In this document: one piece after another, positions 24,090 to 33,088 of the stretch
Layout: each line of letters begins with the position of its first letter
Position numbering within the stretch: position 1 is the stretch's first letter
Source: Nocardia transvalensis
Lineage (GTDB): Bacteria; Actinomycetota; Actinomycetes; Mycobacteriales; Mycobacteriaceae
Reading direction: 5' to 3'
NCBI RefSeq assembly: GCF_015477765.1
Contig: NZ_JADLQQ010000010.1
Span: 124,001-188,000, forward strand
DNA length: 64,000 bases
Notes under the pieces: generated by a model
Database searches by the model: none
What the model was told of the DNA's origin: nothing
Seen by the model: the letters and a program-made list of their open reading frames with translations, nothing else
Translations under genes and position numbers: made by a program

Positions 24090-24926
24090 TTAGGCACCAC
24101 AGGTGGGGCCGATTTCCTCGGCTCGCACGAGTTGCCGGATAACCTCACCAGAATTTCCGGACAGTAATTCAAGTGAGCCATCCTTTATCAACGGAATCGG
24201 ATTCCCCTTGTCAAGATATCTGACCAAAGCCTCCAAAATCGCATACTGCATGAAAACCGCACCCTCCGCCGCTAATCCAGTATGTTTCATTAATTCTTGC
24301 AAGACTTGAGATCTTCGCCCGAAGTAGGTGATGTCGGCTTCCCCGTTGGGGAGGTCGATCCGAATCCTGCCCTCGTGCGGCTCGAAGGTGACGGCAGCGT
24401 CGAACAACTCGTGGATCCTCTCGATCAACACTTCGACGCCTTGCAGTTCGATCTCACGGCGCTGCGCCCGGCCGATCGTGCGCGCCCGGATCCGAGCTAG
24501 TCCAGCCGAGTCGAGCAAATTGTCGGTTGGAAACCGAATCGTGCAACTCCGCGTTTTCGTGCTCGTCGGCGGCCACTCAAGGGATTGGGCGATATCCCAA
24601 TAGATCTGGTCCCTGGCCACATCCCACAGGGTCAGCACTACCGGCTCCGAGAACCCGTTCCACGCCTCCAAATGGTGGCGTTCGATCGGGTAGGAGACAT
24701 ACCTGCCGTCTCTGCTCCGAGACCGTGTGGCGTCGGTAATGGCCTTTGCCTGGACGAAGAACCTGTAGGGTGTGGCCTCGCCGCGGTCGAAGATGCGGAC
24801 TTGTAGGTCTTCGCCATAGTCCCGTCTCACCTCCTCGACAGTCCACCCGGCCGCCAGGAAGGCCCTGTGCAGCTTAGTGATCGAGATGTCGGAATTGACG
24901 TGGGATTCAGGTCGCATGGGTGACAA
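24090..24926 (-). CDS. DUF4365-like PD-(D/E)XK nuclease-type protein
   Basis: A 278-residue soluble protein. Near residues 28-60 the order is GWTVEEVRRDYGEDLQVRIFD then YRFFVQAKAITD. The D-Y-G-x-D strand and the F-x-V-Q-x-K strand correspond to the D...(D/E)xK catalytic core of DUF4365 proteins, which are related to restriction-type nucleases. The C-terminal 120 residues are a separate alpha/beta domain. It is divergent from the HerA operon, whose nucleic-acid functions could be related, though separate promoters are likely. Confidence 0.62.
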   Translation of the reverse strand: MSPMRPESHVNSDISITKLHRAFLAAGWTVEEVRRDYGEDLQVRIFDRGEATPYRFFVQAKAITDATRSRSRDGRYVSYPIERHHLEAWNGFSEPVVLTLWDVARDQIYWDIAQSLEWPPTSTKTRSCTIRFPTDNLLDSAGLARIRARTIGRAQRREIELQGVEVLIERIHELFDAAVTFEPHEGRIRIDLPNGEADITYFGRRSQVLQELMKHTGLAAEGAVFMQYAILEALVRYLDKGNPIPLIKDGSLELLSGNSGEVIRQLVRAEEIGPTCGA

Positions 24927-25497
24927 GGGATCTCCTTACACAGGTTGACACCTCACTCGCGAATCGGACGACAGCATAGGAGACGACTACGACAGATCAG
25001 CGGACGCGGCGGAGAACGCTCAGCCTCCGCGACAGCTGTGTGCATTCGGCTGCGAGTCATGCCCTGCCCGCGTCGCCATCATGCGAAGCGAACCGATCCT
25101 GGAGCGCGCCAGGTGCTTTCGTGCCGGAGGAGAACGTCATACCGAGTTTGTCACCGCACCGAACACCAGCACACGCACGCGTCGCACCGGATCGGCCGCG
25201 CCCTGCCCCTGCCGATCCGCTGCTCGAAAGGAACCGGATTGACCGCTGATTCGGTGGTTTCTGAGCGAAGATACGAAAACGGTCCCACCTATGCCTGGAA
25301 CAGGCGGCGAGCAGTTGTAGATGACAATAGTCGGCAAGTCGGGAGCCTCTCCTGCGACTGGTCGGGACTCATGCTCCGAGATAGCCCCTGCATTGACGGT
25401 AATTGCTAGCGTTGCAATACATTTGCCGGAGAACGGCGCTACGATGGCTCTCGCCGAGCGGGCGTGTAAGGGAGTTTTGACCACGGGGGAGTGTGCG
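24927..25497. other. Divergent intergenic region before the HerA operon
   Basis: About 570 bp without a supported gene. It must contain promoters for both neighbours. A possible weak promoter for the right-hand operon has TTGACG at 25394-25399 and ATACAT 18 bp later. The open frames across it lack ribosome binding sites. Confidence 0.35.
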
Positions 25498-27429
25498 ATG
25501 GCCGACCGTACCCGAACAAGGCCGGAATCTGTTCTGGCTAGAGAGTTGTTCGGAGCGCCTGAGCGCTGGGGGTGGGAGTACGTTGCCCCGAGCCCACCGG
25601 TACCGTCTCCGGTGCTGGACCAGCGGCCGGTGTGGATAGAGCCGCCGCTGCCGGTGAATCTCGTTCGGCAGCAACGTATTAGCCGAGACTCGTGGGTGCG
25701 CCTGCTGGTCGGGTTACCGCTGGCAAGTCTTGCCGCAGCGGTTATCGCGATGGGGTCTGTGGTTGCCGCGGGTGTTGTGTTCCTGGTTGGTGCGGCGCTT
25801 ACCGCGCTGTCGGTCTGGGTTCCCCAGCGTCGCTATTCGTCGGCCCAGCGTGCCTTCGATACCTGGCGTGCTGATGCGATAAGCAGGTTCGAGGCCGATC
25901 ATCGTGCCTGGGAGGCCGCAGTCGTGGAACACGATCAGCGTGAGCATCATCGGGTCACCACAGCGTTGCTGTGGTATCCGCTGCGCCCCGAATCACGACC
26001 TTCCCGAGTCGATGTATTCGGCGGCACCGTCGACGGCTGGGCCAGTTTGCTGACCACTGTCGGTGCGGCTTTGCTGTCGTCGGGTGGCCATGTGCTTGTG
26101 CTGGACTTCACCGAGGGACAGCTGGTGGGTGATCTCGCTCGATTCGCCGCGCCACTGGGCTGCCCGGTGCAAGCGGTAGAACTGCCCGGACACCGACACC
26201 GGCTCAATACCGGCAATTCCGAGCTGGATACCCGGCCCGCTAACGCCGACGACCTGCTGGTGGGCCTGGCCGCCGGTGAGGTTGCCGAGTTTTTCGCCGA
26301 GGCGGTGCACACGCTGCGTAACCATGAGTCCGGCGGCGCAGCAGCTGGTGGGCATGGTTTTGTCGATCTGCGCAGTCTGGATACGGAGCTGCTGCAGGCG
26401 GTGTGTGACCGGCTGGACCAGCCGGTCACGTTCGCTCGGATTGCGGCCGGCCTGAAGGTGTTGCGGCGGGTGTACCAACGCGGATCGGACGAACCTCTGA
26501 CGGACACCGAGATCGCTGGACTGACTGCCTTTGCCGACGACGTTGGGTCGACCGACAAGGTGGCCGACGAGCTGCAGCTGTTGACTGGGCTGGTCGGGCT
26601 GGCTGCCAACCAACCGGCCGAGGCGTCGACTACCGGTGGGCGGCTGCAGTTGTTGCCGAGTTCGGGGCTGTCCGTGCTCGCCACGACCAGCCCGCATCCA
26701 CGGCGCAAGGACCTGCTCGACCGGCTGGTGGTGCAGCGCCTGCTGCATGAGCTACGTGAACGCAACTATGCCGAGCGAAACATCACGAGAGATCCGCGAG
26801 CGGCCGACGCCGATGTCGTGATCGTGGCGGGCGCAGATCATTTGGGCTTGGCCAGCCTGGAAGCGCTGAGCCGCCAAGCCAGGCGGGCGGGGCTGCGGCT
26901 GGTCATCATGATCGAGCATCTTCGATCCGAGCTGACGCAGTTGGTCGGCGGCTCGGACAGCGCCACGATCTTCATGCGCCTCGGCAACGCCGCCGAGGCC
27001 GCCGCTGCCGCCGAATTCATCGGCAGGAACCACAAATTCGTGCTGTCCCAGCTGACCGAGCAGGTCGGCCACACCTTCACCCACGGCACCAGCTCCACGA
27101 CCGGAGAATCGCTGTCCAACACCGCAACGCAAGGGTACAGCGGCACTTTCTTCGATCAGATGCCCAATTCCTCCCGATCGGTGTCCCGCGCTCAGAACTG
27201 GTCCGAAACCCTCAGCAAGTCACAGGCCGACTCGACGAGCACCGGACAGACATTGGGCAGGGTGTACGAGTACGCGATCGAACCGACCACGCTGCAGGGG
27301 CTGCCACCGACCGCGTTCATCCTGGTCGAGAACGGACGAGCCGGCCGCCGCGTGGTGGCCGCGGACTGCAATCCTGGTATCACCTTGTTGGATCGGGTTG
27401 CGGGCCAGCGGGGGGAGGCGCTTCCGTGA
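25498..27429 (+). CDS. Membrane protein of the HerA/calpain-like operon
   Basis: A 643-residue protein. The N-terminal region has two TM helices (residues about 65-105, RLLVGLPLASLAAAVIAMGSV and following), then a large soluble part. The soluble part resembles a P-loop-type ATPase without a clear Walker A, with strands such as GGHVLVLDFTEGQLVG and DADVVIVAGADHLGL, and a helical region rich in Ala near residues 500-530. ATG 25498 follows GGGGGAG. The stop overlaps the next start (GTGA), so it is translated together with the ATPase, and likely anchors or recruits it at the membrane. Family not recognised by name. Confidence 0.55.
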   Translation: MADRTRTRPESVLARELFGAPERWGWEYVAPSPPVPSPVLDQRPVWIEPPLPVNLVRQQRISRDSWVRLLVGLPLASLAAAVIAMGSVVAAGVVFLVGAALTALSVWVPQRRYSSAQRAFDTWRADAISRFEADHRAWEAAVVEHDQREHHRVTTALLWYPLRPESRPSRVDVFGGTVDGWASLLTTVGAALLSSGGHVLVLDFTEGQLVGDLARFAAPLGCPVQAVELPGHRHRLNTGNSELDTRPANADDLLVGLAAGEVAEFFAEAVHTLRNHESGGAAAGGHGFVDLRSLDTELLQAVCDRLDQPVTFARIAAGLKVLRRVYQRGSDEPLTDTEIAGLTAFADDVGSTDKVADELQLLTGLVGLAANQPAEASTTGGRLQLLPSSGLSVLATTSPHPRRKDLLDRLVVQRLLHELRERNYAERNITRDPRAADADVVIVAGADHLGLASLEALSRQARRAGLRLVIMIEHLRSELTQLVGGSDSATIFMRLGNAAEAAAAAEFIGRNHKFVLSQLTEQVGHTFTHGTSSTTGESLSNTATQGYSGTFFDQMPNSSRSVSRAQNWSETLSKSQADSTSTGQTLGRVYEYAIEPTTLQGLPPTAFILVENGRAGRRVVAADCNPGITLLDRVAGQRGEALP

Positions 27430-30400
27430 CCGTGACACCGACCGACTTGTCGTCGTTCGTCTTTCACCGAATCACCGCGACGCCACGCCCGTCCGCGAAC
27501 GCGGGCAGTCCCGCCGATGATCGGTACATCGACAAGAAGATCGGCGCCAAGCTGTTCGCGGCGATCACGGCCGCGCACGCCGAACTGTCGGCACTGCCTG
27601 CACTCGAACAGCTCTCGCACCCGGCCGCAACCGCACGCCCCGGTATCGCGGTCGTGTGGGACCGCCCGCCGGGTCACCGGCAACTGCGCATTCTCGTCGG
27701 GGGCTATCCCTACTTCCCGCCCGCGCATGTCGACGAGATCGGCCCATCCGGATCGGATCGGCCCAGCCGGACAGTGCCCGTGCTATACCCACCCGGCAGT
27801 CGTGGGATCCCCGCAGCGACGGAATTGCTGCTAGCGGAATGGGATTCGTTGCCATGCTGGGTCCGCTGCACCGGACGATCGGATCCGTTGTGGGCTCCTG
27901 GAGCCAATCCGCCTGCGGCCGTACCTGCCCGTGGTGGATTCGAGGATTACATCGAGCACGTACCGGGCCCGTTCGCTTGGCTGGTGGTAGCGGAGCCGAT
28001 ACCGCCAGAGATCGTCGACAGGGAGCTGCTCGACCTGGAGGTGCGGCTGCCGCGATTGCGCAATCGCCCCAACCACGAACCCGACCGCATCGAACTCGCT
28101 CGAGGGGAGGCACGCTTCCGGGAGCTGTCCCGCGCCAAGGCCGCGGGCATGTGGCAGGTGCACATCCTGGTCGGGAGCACGAGCGAGACCGCAACACGGC
28201 GAGCGGCCGCGCTGCTGTGCAGTGCCAGCGATCTCGACGAACTGCCCTACCTGGTGCGCCCCGGAATCCGCACCGGTCCCTTGACCGAAATATGGAACAC
28301 CAGGATCACAACACCGGCGGCGGAGACCGCGCCGCCGGACCGGCCGGGCAGCGAGGACGCTTTCGGATCGCCATTTCCTGCCGCGGGTGAGCTGGTGGTC
28401 GCGCTGGCCCGCCCGCCACGGACCGAGCTGCCCGGGATCGAGGTGCTCGAACCACCCCGCTTCGATGTGACCGCACAGTCCGATACCGCGCAATCGGCGG
28501 CCGTGCACATCGGTGGTGTCCTCGACGGATCCGACCGTCTGGTGGACGATTTCGCGGCTTCGCCTGCCACCCTCAACCGGCACACCTTCGTCGCGGGCGC
28601 CACTGGTGCCGGCAAGTCGCAGACCGTGCGCCACCTGCTCGAAGAACTCACTGTCAAGGCCATCCCCTGGCTAGTGATCGAACCGGCGAAGTCCGAGTAC
28701 GCGGCGATGGCGGGGCGTGTCGGAGACGAGGGTGAGGTGACGGTGATCCGCCCCGGCGACCCCGATGCCGTCCCGGTGGGGTTGAACCCGCTCGAGCCCG
28801 AGCCGGGGTTCCCGCTCCAGACCCACATCGATCTGGTGCGGGCCCTGTTCGAAGCGTCCTTCGACGCCAACGAGCCCTTCCCCCAGGTGCTCGCCCACGC
28901 GCTCACCGAGTGCTACACCAACCTCGGATGGGACCTGGTCGTCAGCGAATCCCGGCTCGCCAATGGTGTGACACCGAAATACCCGTCGCTGGCCGACCTG
29001 CAGTCGACCGCCCTCACGGTCGTCGACAGGATCGGCTACAGCAAGGAGATCACCGACAACGTTCGCGGGTTCATCGACGTCCGGCTCAGCTCCCTGCGCC
29101 TGGGCACACCCGGACGCTTCTTCGAAGGAAACTATCGGCTCGACGTGGCAGATCTGCTGGCCCGCAATGTCGTTCTGGAAATCGAAGACCTCGGCAACGA
29201 CACCGACAAAGCCTTCTTCATCGGCGCGATCCTGATCCGGCTCTATCAGCACCTGCGCGTCCGCCATCGTAGGCCCGACGAGAGTGTCCGGTCGGGTCTG
29301 CGGCATATCACCGTGATCGAGGAGGCGCACCGCCTGCTCAAGAAGGCCCAGCCCGGAACCCCCGCAGCACACGCGGTGGAGCTGTTCGCCTCGCTGCTCG
29401 CCGAAATCCGAGCCTACGGTGAAGGATTCGTGATCGCCGAACAGATCCCGGCCAAGATCACCCCGGACGTCATCAAGAACACCGCCTTGAAGATCGTGCA
29501 CCGCCTGCCCGCAGGCGAGGACCGGGACGCGTTGGGCACCACCATGAACCTCACCGAGGACCAATCCCGCCACGTCGTGTCGCTACCACCCGGGCATGCA
29601 GCGGTCTTCGCCGACGGGATGGATCGGCCGCTGCGCGTTCGGATTCCCTACAACGAGGACCGGGAATCCCGGGCTGGCGTAAGCCACGACATCCGGATCG
29701 CTCCACGCGAACACGAGCATGTAGTCATCCCCCCGATGACGATGCGTGATCTGGCCCGGGCACAGCGCCTGGCCGACGAACCTCGCGTGATCGTCTGGTG
29801 TGAGTTGCTGTTGATTGCCCACCTGATGGGGCGACCGACACCGCGCCCCGCCGCCACGTGGATCGACGACGTGGTCCCCACCGACCACCCCGACGGACGC
29901 CGCATACTCCGCGCCGCCATCGCCCACCGGCTCACCACCGGAATCGACGCACGATATCGCGGACTGACCGGCTACTATCAGCCCGAAACCCTCACCGCCC
30001 ACCTGATCCGCGTCGCGTTCGCCCAGATGGGCCTCCTCCCCTGCATCGACGACCTCGCCTGCGGTAACGGCACCCGATGTGACACCCGTTGGCAGGCCGG
30101 CGACTACCGGTGGGCCGATGTCCGCCGCGCCCTCACCGACCCCGACATCCCCACCGACGCGCCGCATCCGGACACCGAGGCATGGATCCGTCGAGGCCTG
30201 TTCCTGCCCGGCGCAACACCCGCCGAACAGCTCGAGGCGCTACGCACACACCCCGACCTCTGGGCATCCGATCCCGCGATCATCGACGGACCCGCCACCA
30301 CATCGACCCGCACCACCCTCATGGCCGCCATCGCCCAACTCAGCCCCGATCCGGATCCGAAGAAGCAATTGGACACCGCCACACTGCATTTGACTCTGCC

Positions 30401-30443
30401 GACACTGTGGCCGCTGGCCCTGTTCAAGAGTGCCGAGCGATGA
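27426..30443 (+). CDS. HerA/DUF87-family ATPase
   Basis: A 1005-residue P-loop ATPase. Walker A GATGAGKSQT is at about residues 390-399, and Walker B-like ITVIEEAHRLL near 628, where the acidic pair is typical of HerA/FtsK-type motor ATPases. The first 350 residues are specific to this family. The motor end (residues 640-760) contains LPAGEDRDALGTTMNL and VSLPPGHAAVFADGM, usual for HerA-type hexamers that move DNA or peptides. GTG 27426 overlaps the upstream stop. Its stop overlaps the protease start (ATGA). It is the likely energy source of this operon. Confidence 0.75.
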   Translation: MTVTPTDLSSFVFHRITATPRPSANAGSPADDRYIDKKIGAKLFAAITAAHAELSALPALEQLSHPAATARPGIAVVWDRPPGHRQLRILVGGYPYFPPAHVDEIGPSGSDRPSRTVPVLYPPGSRGIPAATELLLAEWDSLPCWVRCTGRSDPLWAPGANPPAAVPARGGFEDYIEHVPGPFAWLVVAEPIPPEIVDRELLDLEVRLPRLRNRPNHEPDRIELARGEARFRELSRAKAAGMWQVHILVGSTSETATRRAAALLCSASDLDELPYLVRPGIRTGPLTEIWNTRITTPAAETAPPDRPGSEDAFGSPFPAAGELVVALARPPRTELPGIEVLEPPRFDVTAQSDTAQSAAVHIGGVLDGSDRLVDDFAASPATLNRHTFVAGATGAGKSQTVRHLLEELTVKAIPWLVIEPAKSEYAAMAGRVGDEGEVTVIRPGDPDAVPVGLNPLEPEPGFPLQTHIDLVRALFEASFDANEPFPQVLAHALTECYTNLGWDLVVSESRLANGVTPKYPSLADLQSTALTVVDRIGYSKEITDNVRGFIDVRLSSLRLGTPGRFFEGNYRLDVADLLARNVVLEIEDLGNDTDKAFFIGAILIRLYQHLRVRHRRPDESVRSGLRHITVIEEAHRLLKKAQPGTPAAHAVELFASLLAEIRAYGEGFVIAEQIPAKITPDVIKNTALKIVHRLPAGEDRDALGTTMNLTEDQSRHVVSLPPGHAAVFADGMDRPLRVRIPYNEDRESRAGVSHDIRIAPREHEHVVIPPMTMRDLARAQRLADEPRVIVWCELLLIAHLMGRPTPRPAATWIDDVVPTDHPDGRRILRAAIAHRLTTGIDARYRGLTGYYQPETLTAHLIRVAFAQMGLLPCIDDLACGNGTRCDTRWQAGDYRWADVRRALTDPDIPTDAPHPDTEAWIRRGLFLPGATPAEQLEALRTHPDLWASDPAIIDGPATTSTRTTLMAAIAQLSPDPDPKKQLDTATLHLTLPTLWPLALFKSAER

Positions 30444-32305
30444 GCGCCGACGCGAGCAGCGCACGGGCCGAAGAACCGCGCGACGCACAGACCGGGTCAG
30501 CCGATCGCCCATCGCGACCAGACGCCGACCAACACAGTAGCGGTGACAGCTGGCGTGACGATCGGACCGACCGCATCGAACAGCGTGAGAACCAGGAAAG
30601 CCCAGCGCGCTGGCCGAGTTCGGTGACTACGGAAATGCCCGAAATCCGTACCGACGCAACACATACGTCCTCGGACCGCAGCGCCAACGCAACAAACCGC
30701 CACCTCGACAGACCCGATGACATCGACACCTCGGCAGCCGGCCGCTCTCAGGAACAGGCCGTTGCGTCCCGCCCACGACCTGACGCGGCCCAGCCCGACG
30801 AACAACCCCGTCCCGATCCGGCGGCCGTACCCCAATCACATGCTCCCGATCGGCCTGTCAAAACACCACGGAATATCGAGCACACCGAGAACGGCGATGT
30901 GCCGCCCGCACCCTTCGAGAGGCCATCCGAACCATCGAAATCGGGCGATGCGGATCAGTCCGTCAGCGACAAGCCACCAGCGATGAAAACACCGGCGCCG
31001 GAAGTCCGCAACCGCGACACGGACCACAACGCTAGCCTGGACGACGACACAGCTCAATCCGACGATCACGAACTACCAACTGCCCACACGGTCGACCGCG
31101 ATGAAACCGGACACGCCAACGCACCACTCGAGCGCACCGATAAGACAGCCGACCGCGTCGACGACAGTCCACATCCGGAACCAGAACCCATCACCGAACG
31201 ATCCGCGGACGAACCTGCGCCGGATGCGCTGGAGAAAACCGCACAGAAACCCAGTGCCGATACCACGGATCAACAACCCGACAACACCGGACAGCGCACC
31301 ACCCCGACCGGTCCCCATCCTGAAACGACTGCTGCGCCCGACCGACCGCACGAGGTGATCGACACCGACCGGCCCGCGATAACCCAGGACTACTACCCCA
31401 ACATCCCGCCCGTCGACCACCGCCCCTGCACCGAGCCTATGTTCGACGGCCCGCCCACCCGCGAACAGGCCGTTCAGGGTGCTGTCGGCGACTGCGGGAT
31501 CATCTCCACCTTCGGTGCCGTCGCCGGACACCGCCCCGACGCAATCACCAACACCATCACCGATCACGGCGACGGCACCTACGACATCACACTGCACACC
31601 ATCGCCCCCGCGACACCGTCGGATCCGGTCGCCAGACCCACCGGCGACACGACCACCTACCGCGTCAGCAACGAACTGCCCGTCAGCCTCAACGAACCCG
31701 GCCAACCACTGGCCGGGGCCCGGCCAGACACATGCACCTGGCCCGCGCTGCTCGAGAAAGCCATCGCCGCCGAAGACCAAGCCTGGGACACCACCAAACA
31801 CGCTGACTGGGAACACGATTGGCAAGCCGGGGCATACCACGGCACGAAAGCGCTCGTCGACGCCGAACGACGTGACGCGGGCTTACCGCCCTCGCTGGAC
31901 ACACCACCGCTGGGCTACAACCGCATCGACCTCGGCTCGACCGAGTACGAACGCGCCGATCTACTCGCCAAACTCACCGGAGAGGAGGCCGAAGTCCGTC
32001 CCCTCCCCGACCAGCAGAATGGCCCGCAGGCACTGCTGGACGAGTTCCGCAGGCAACTCGACGACGGGAAGCCAGTACTGGTCGGGAGCCGCGGACCACT
32101 CGGTGGAGAGCTTCCGCCGTTTCAGCACTTCGCCTTCGGCCACGCATACGAGGTGACCAAGGTGGACGGCGATGTGCTCCATCTACGGAACCCCTGGGGT
32201 GACGCGTATAACCCGGCGCCCATAGATGTACAGACTTTCTTGGAGTACTACCGTTGGTACAACATTGACGGTAGCCGCAGTGGCCAATACACCACCATCA
32301 AGTGA
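30440..32305 (+). CDS. Calpain-like cysteine protease with long disordered N-terminus
   Basis: A 621-residue protein. The first 310 residues are low complexity, rich in Asp, Pro, Arg, Thr and Ser, and probably disordered. The C-terminal 310 residues are a calpain (C2)-like domain: QGAVGDCGIIS near residue 350 (catalytic Cys), GHAYEVTKVDG near 567 (His) and LRNPWGD near 582 (Asn), in the correct order. No signal peptide is seen, so it acts in the cytosol or leaves through a dedicated route. Translation is coupled by a 4-base overlap to the HerA ATPase, and the small protein downstream is 7 bp away. Roles as an effector protease or processing factor are inferred. Confidence 0.68.
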   Translation: MSADASSARAEEPRDAQTGSADRPSRPDADQHSSGDSWRDDRTDRIEQRENQESPARWPSSVTTEMPEIRTDATHTSSDRSANATNRHLDRPDDIDTSAAGRSQEQAVASRPRPDAAQPDEQPRPDPAAVPQSHAPDRPVKTPRNIEHTENGDVPPAPFERPSEPSKSGDADQSVSDKPPAMKTPAPEVRNRDTDHNASLDDDTAQSDDHELPTAHTVDRDETGHANAPLERTDKTADRVDDSPHPEPEPITERSADEPAPDALEKTAQKPSADTTDQQPDNTGQRTTPTGPHPETTAAPDRPHEVIDTDRPAITQDYYPNIPPVDHRPCTEPMFDGPPTREQAVQGAVGDCGIISTFGAVAGHRPDAITNTITDHGDGTYDITLHTIAPATPSDPVARPTGDTTTYRVSNELPVSLNEPGQPLAGARPDTCTWPALLEKAIAAEDQAWDTTKHADWEHDWQAGAYHGTKALVDAERRDAGLPPSLDTPPLGYNRIDLGSTEYERADLLAKLTGEEAEVRPLPDQQNGPQALLDEFRRQLDDGKPVLVGSRGPLGGELPPFQHFAFGHAYEVTKVDGDVLHLRNPWGDAYNPAPIDVQTFLEYYRWYNIDGSRSGQYTTIK

Positions 32306-32312
32306 GGACCCC

Positions 32313-32585
32313 ATGACCAGCGGTCAGCCCGAAACGATCACCATACACAAGACAATTCTTACAACGACTGCAAGCGGCGCAGGCGTTTCAGCGGGAAGCG
32401 CCGTCGATGATCAAGGCCGTTGGGTGGTTCGGCTTTCGGTGGGATCCGGCCCCGACTCCTTGTTCATCGACGTGGTCGAAGGCGACACCTTCCAGTTCGA
32501 GGGTGATACCTGGAAGGTGACAAAAGTGTTCGAGCCGAGCACTCACACCCGAGGTGCCGTCGCGACGATCTCCAAAGTCTCCTAG
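32313..32585 (+). CDS. Small beta-rich protein, possible immunity or adaptor (90 aa)
   Basis: A 90-residue protein with alternating beta strands (RWVVRLSVGSGPDSLFIDVV, DTFQFEGDTWKVTKVFEP), a small barrel-like pattern. The ATG at 32313 is 7 bp after the protease stop and follows GAGGACC. Size and placement directly after a protease fit an inhibitor or immunity protein. It may belong to a DUF6406-type family, but that is a tentative recollection. No membrane segment. Confidence 0.5.
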   Translation: MTSGQPETITIHKTILTTTASGAGVSAGSAVDDQGRWVVRLSVGSGPDSLFIDVVEGDTFQFEGDTWKVTKVFEPSTHTRGAVATISKVS

Positions 32586-33088
32586 CTATCGGGCGTGGCT
32601 CAAGTCTCCCGATTGATCAACATCACCAGTCAGCGCTGGCAGGCCCCGCTCGTCGTTACATACCCGCTACGACCACAGCTTTCTCCCCGACCCGTTCACC
32701 ACACCGCGCACATCCTGCTTGCTGCTACCTACGCCGTGCGAGTCCAATCCCCGCTCAGACAGCCTGGGTGACGTCGTCATTCGGGCTCAAGTTGTCGGTG
32801 TGACACGCTACGGTTTTTCAGGTGCTCGCCCACCAACCATTGTCCAGCAGGGAGACATGAGCATGCCCAGACGACGTCGCAACTCCGATAGTGCAGCTCT
32901 GCTGACGATGGTCGACATCGGCATCGCCCGTCAACCTCGTTCGCAAGGAAGCTGCTGCTGCCGTAACTCGCCGACCCGCCGCCGGTCGAACGGCTCTGGA
33001 ACGTGACCATCGGCTGGAACGTAGCCATCGAAGAGACGCCTGCGAAACTGAGCTGCCCACCCACCGATCACAGTAGAAAGGCCACCGC
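32586..33088. other. Intergenic region upstream of hsdM
   Basis: About 500 bp with no supported gene. The short frames are Arg/Ser-rich without sites. It presumably carries the promoter of the restriction-modification operon. No clear hairpin terminator was found for the HerA operon. Confidence 0.4.

Noticed and set aside
25498..30443. HerA operon considered as a conjugation or ESX ATPase module
   Set aside because: No relaxase, coupling protein signature, EccB/C/D or mating-pair genes are present. The ATPase motifs are of the HerA/DUF87 type and the coupled protease is not part of those systems.
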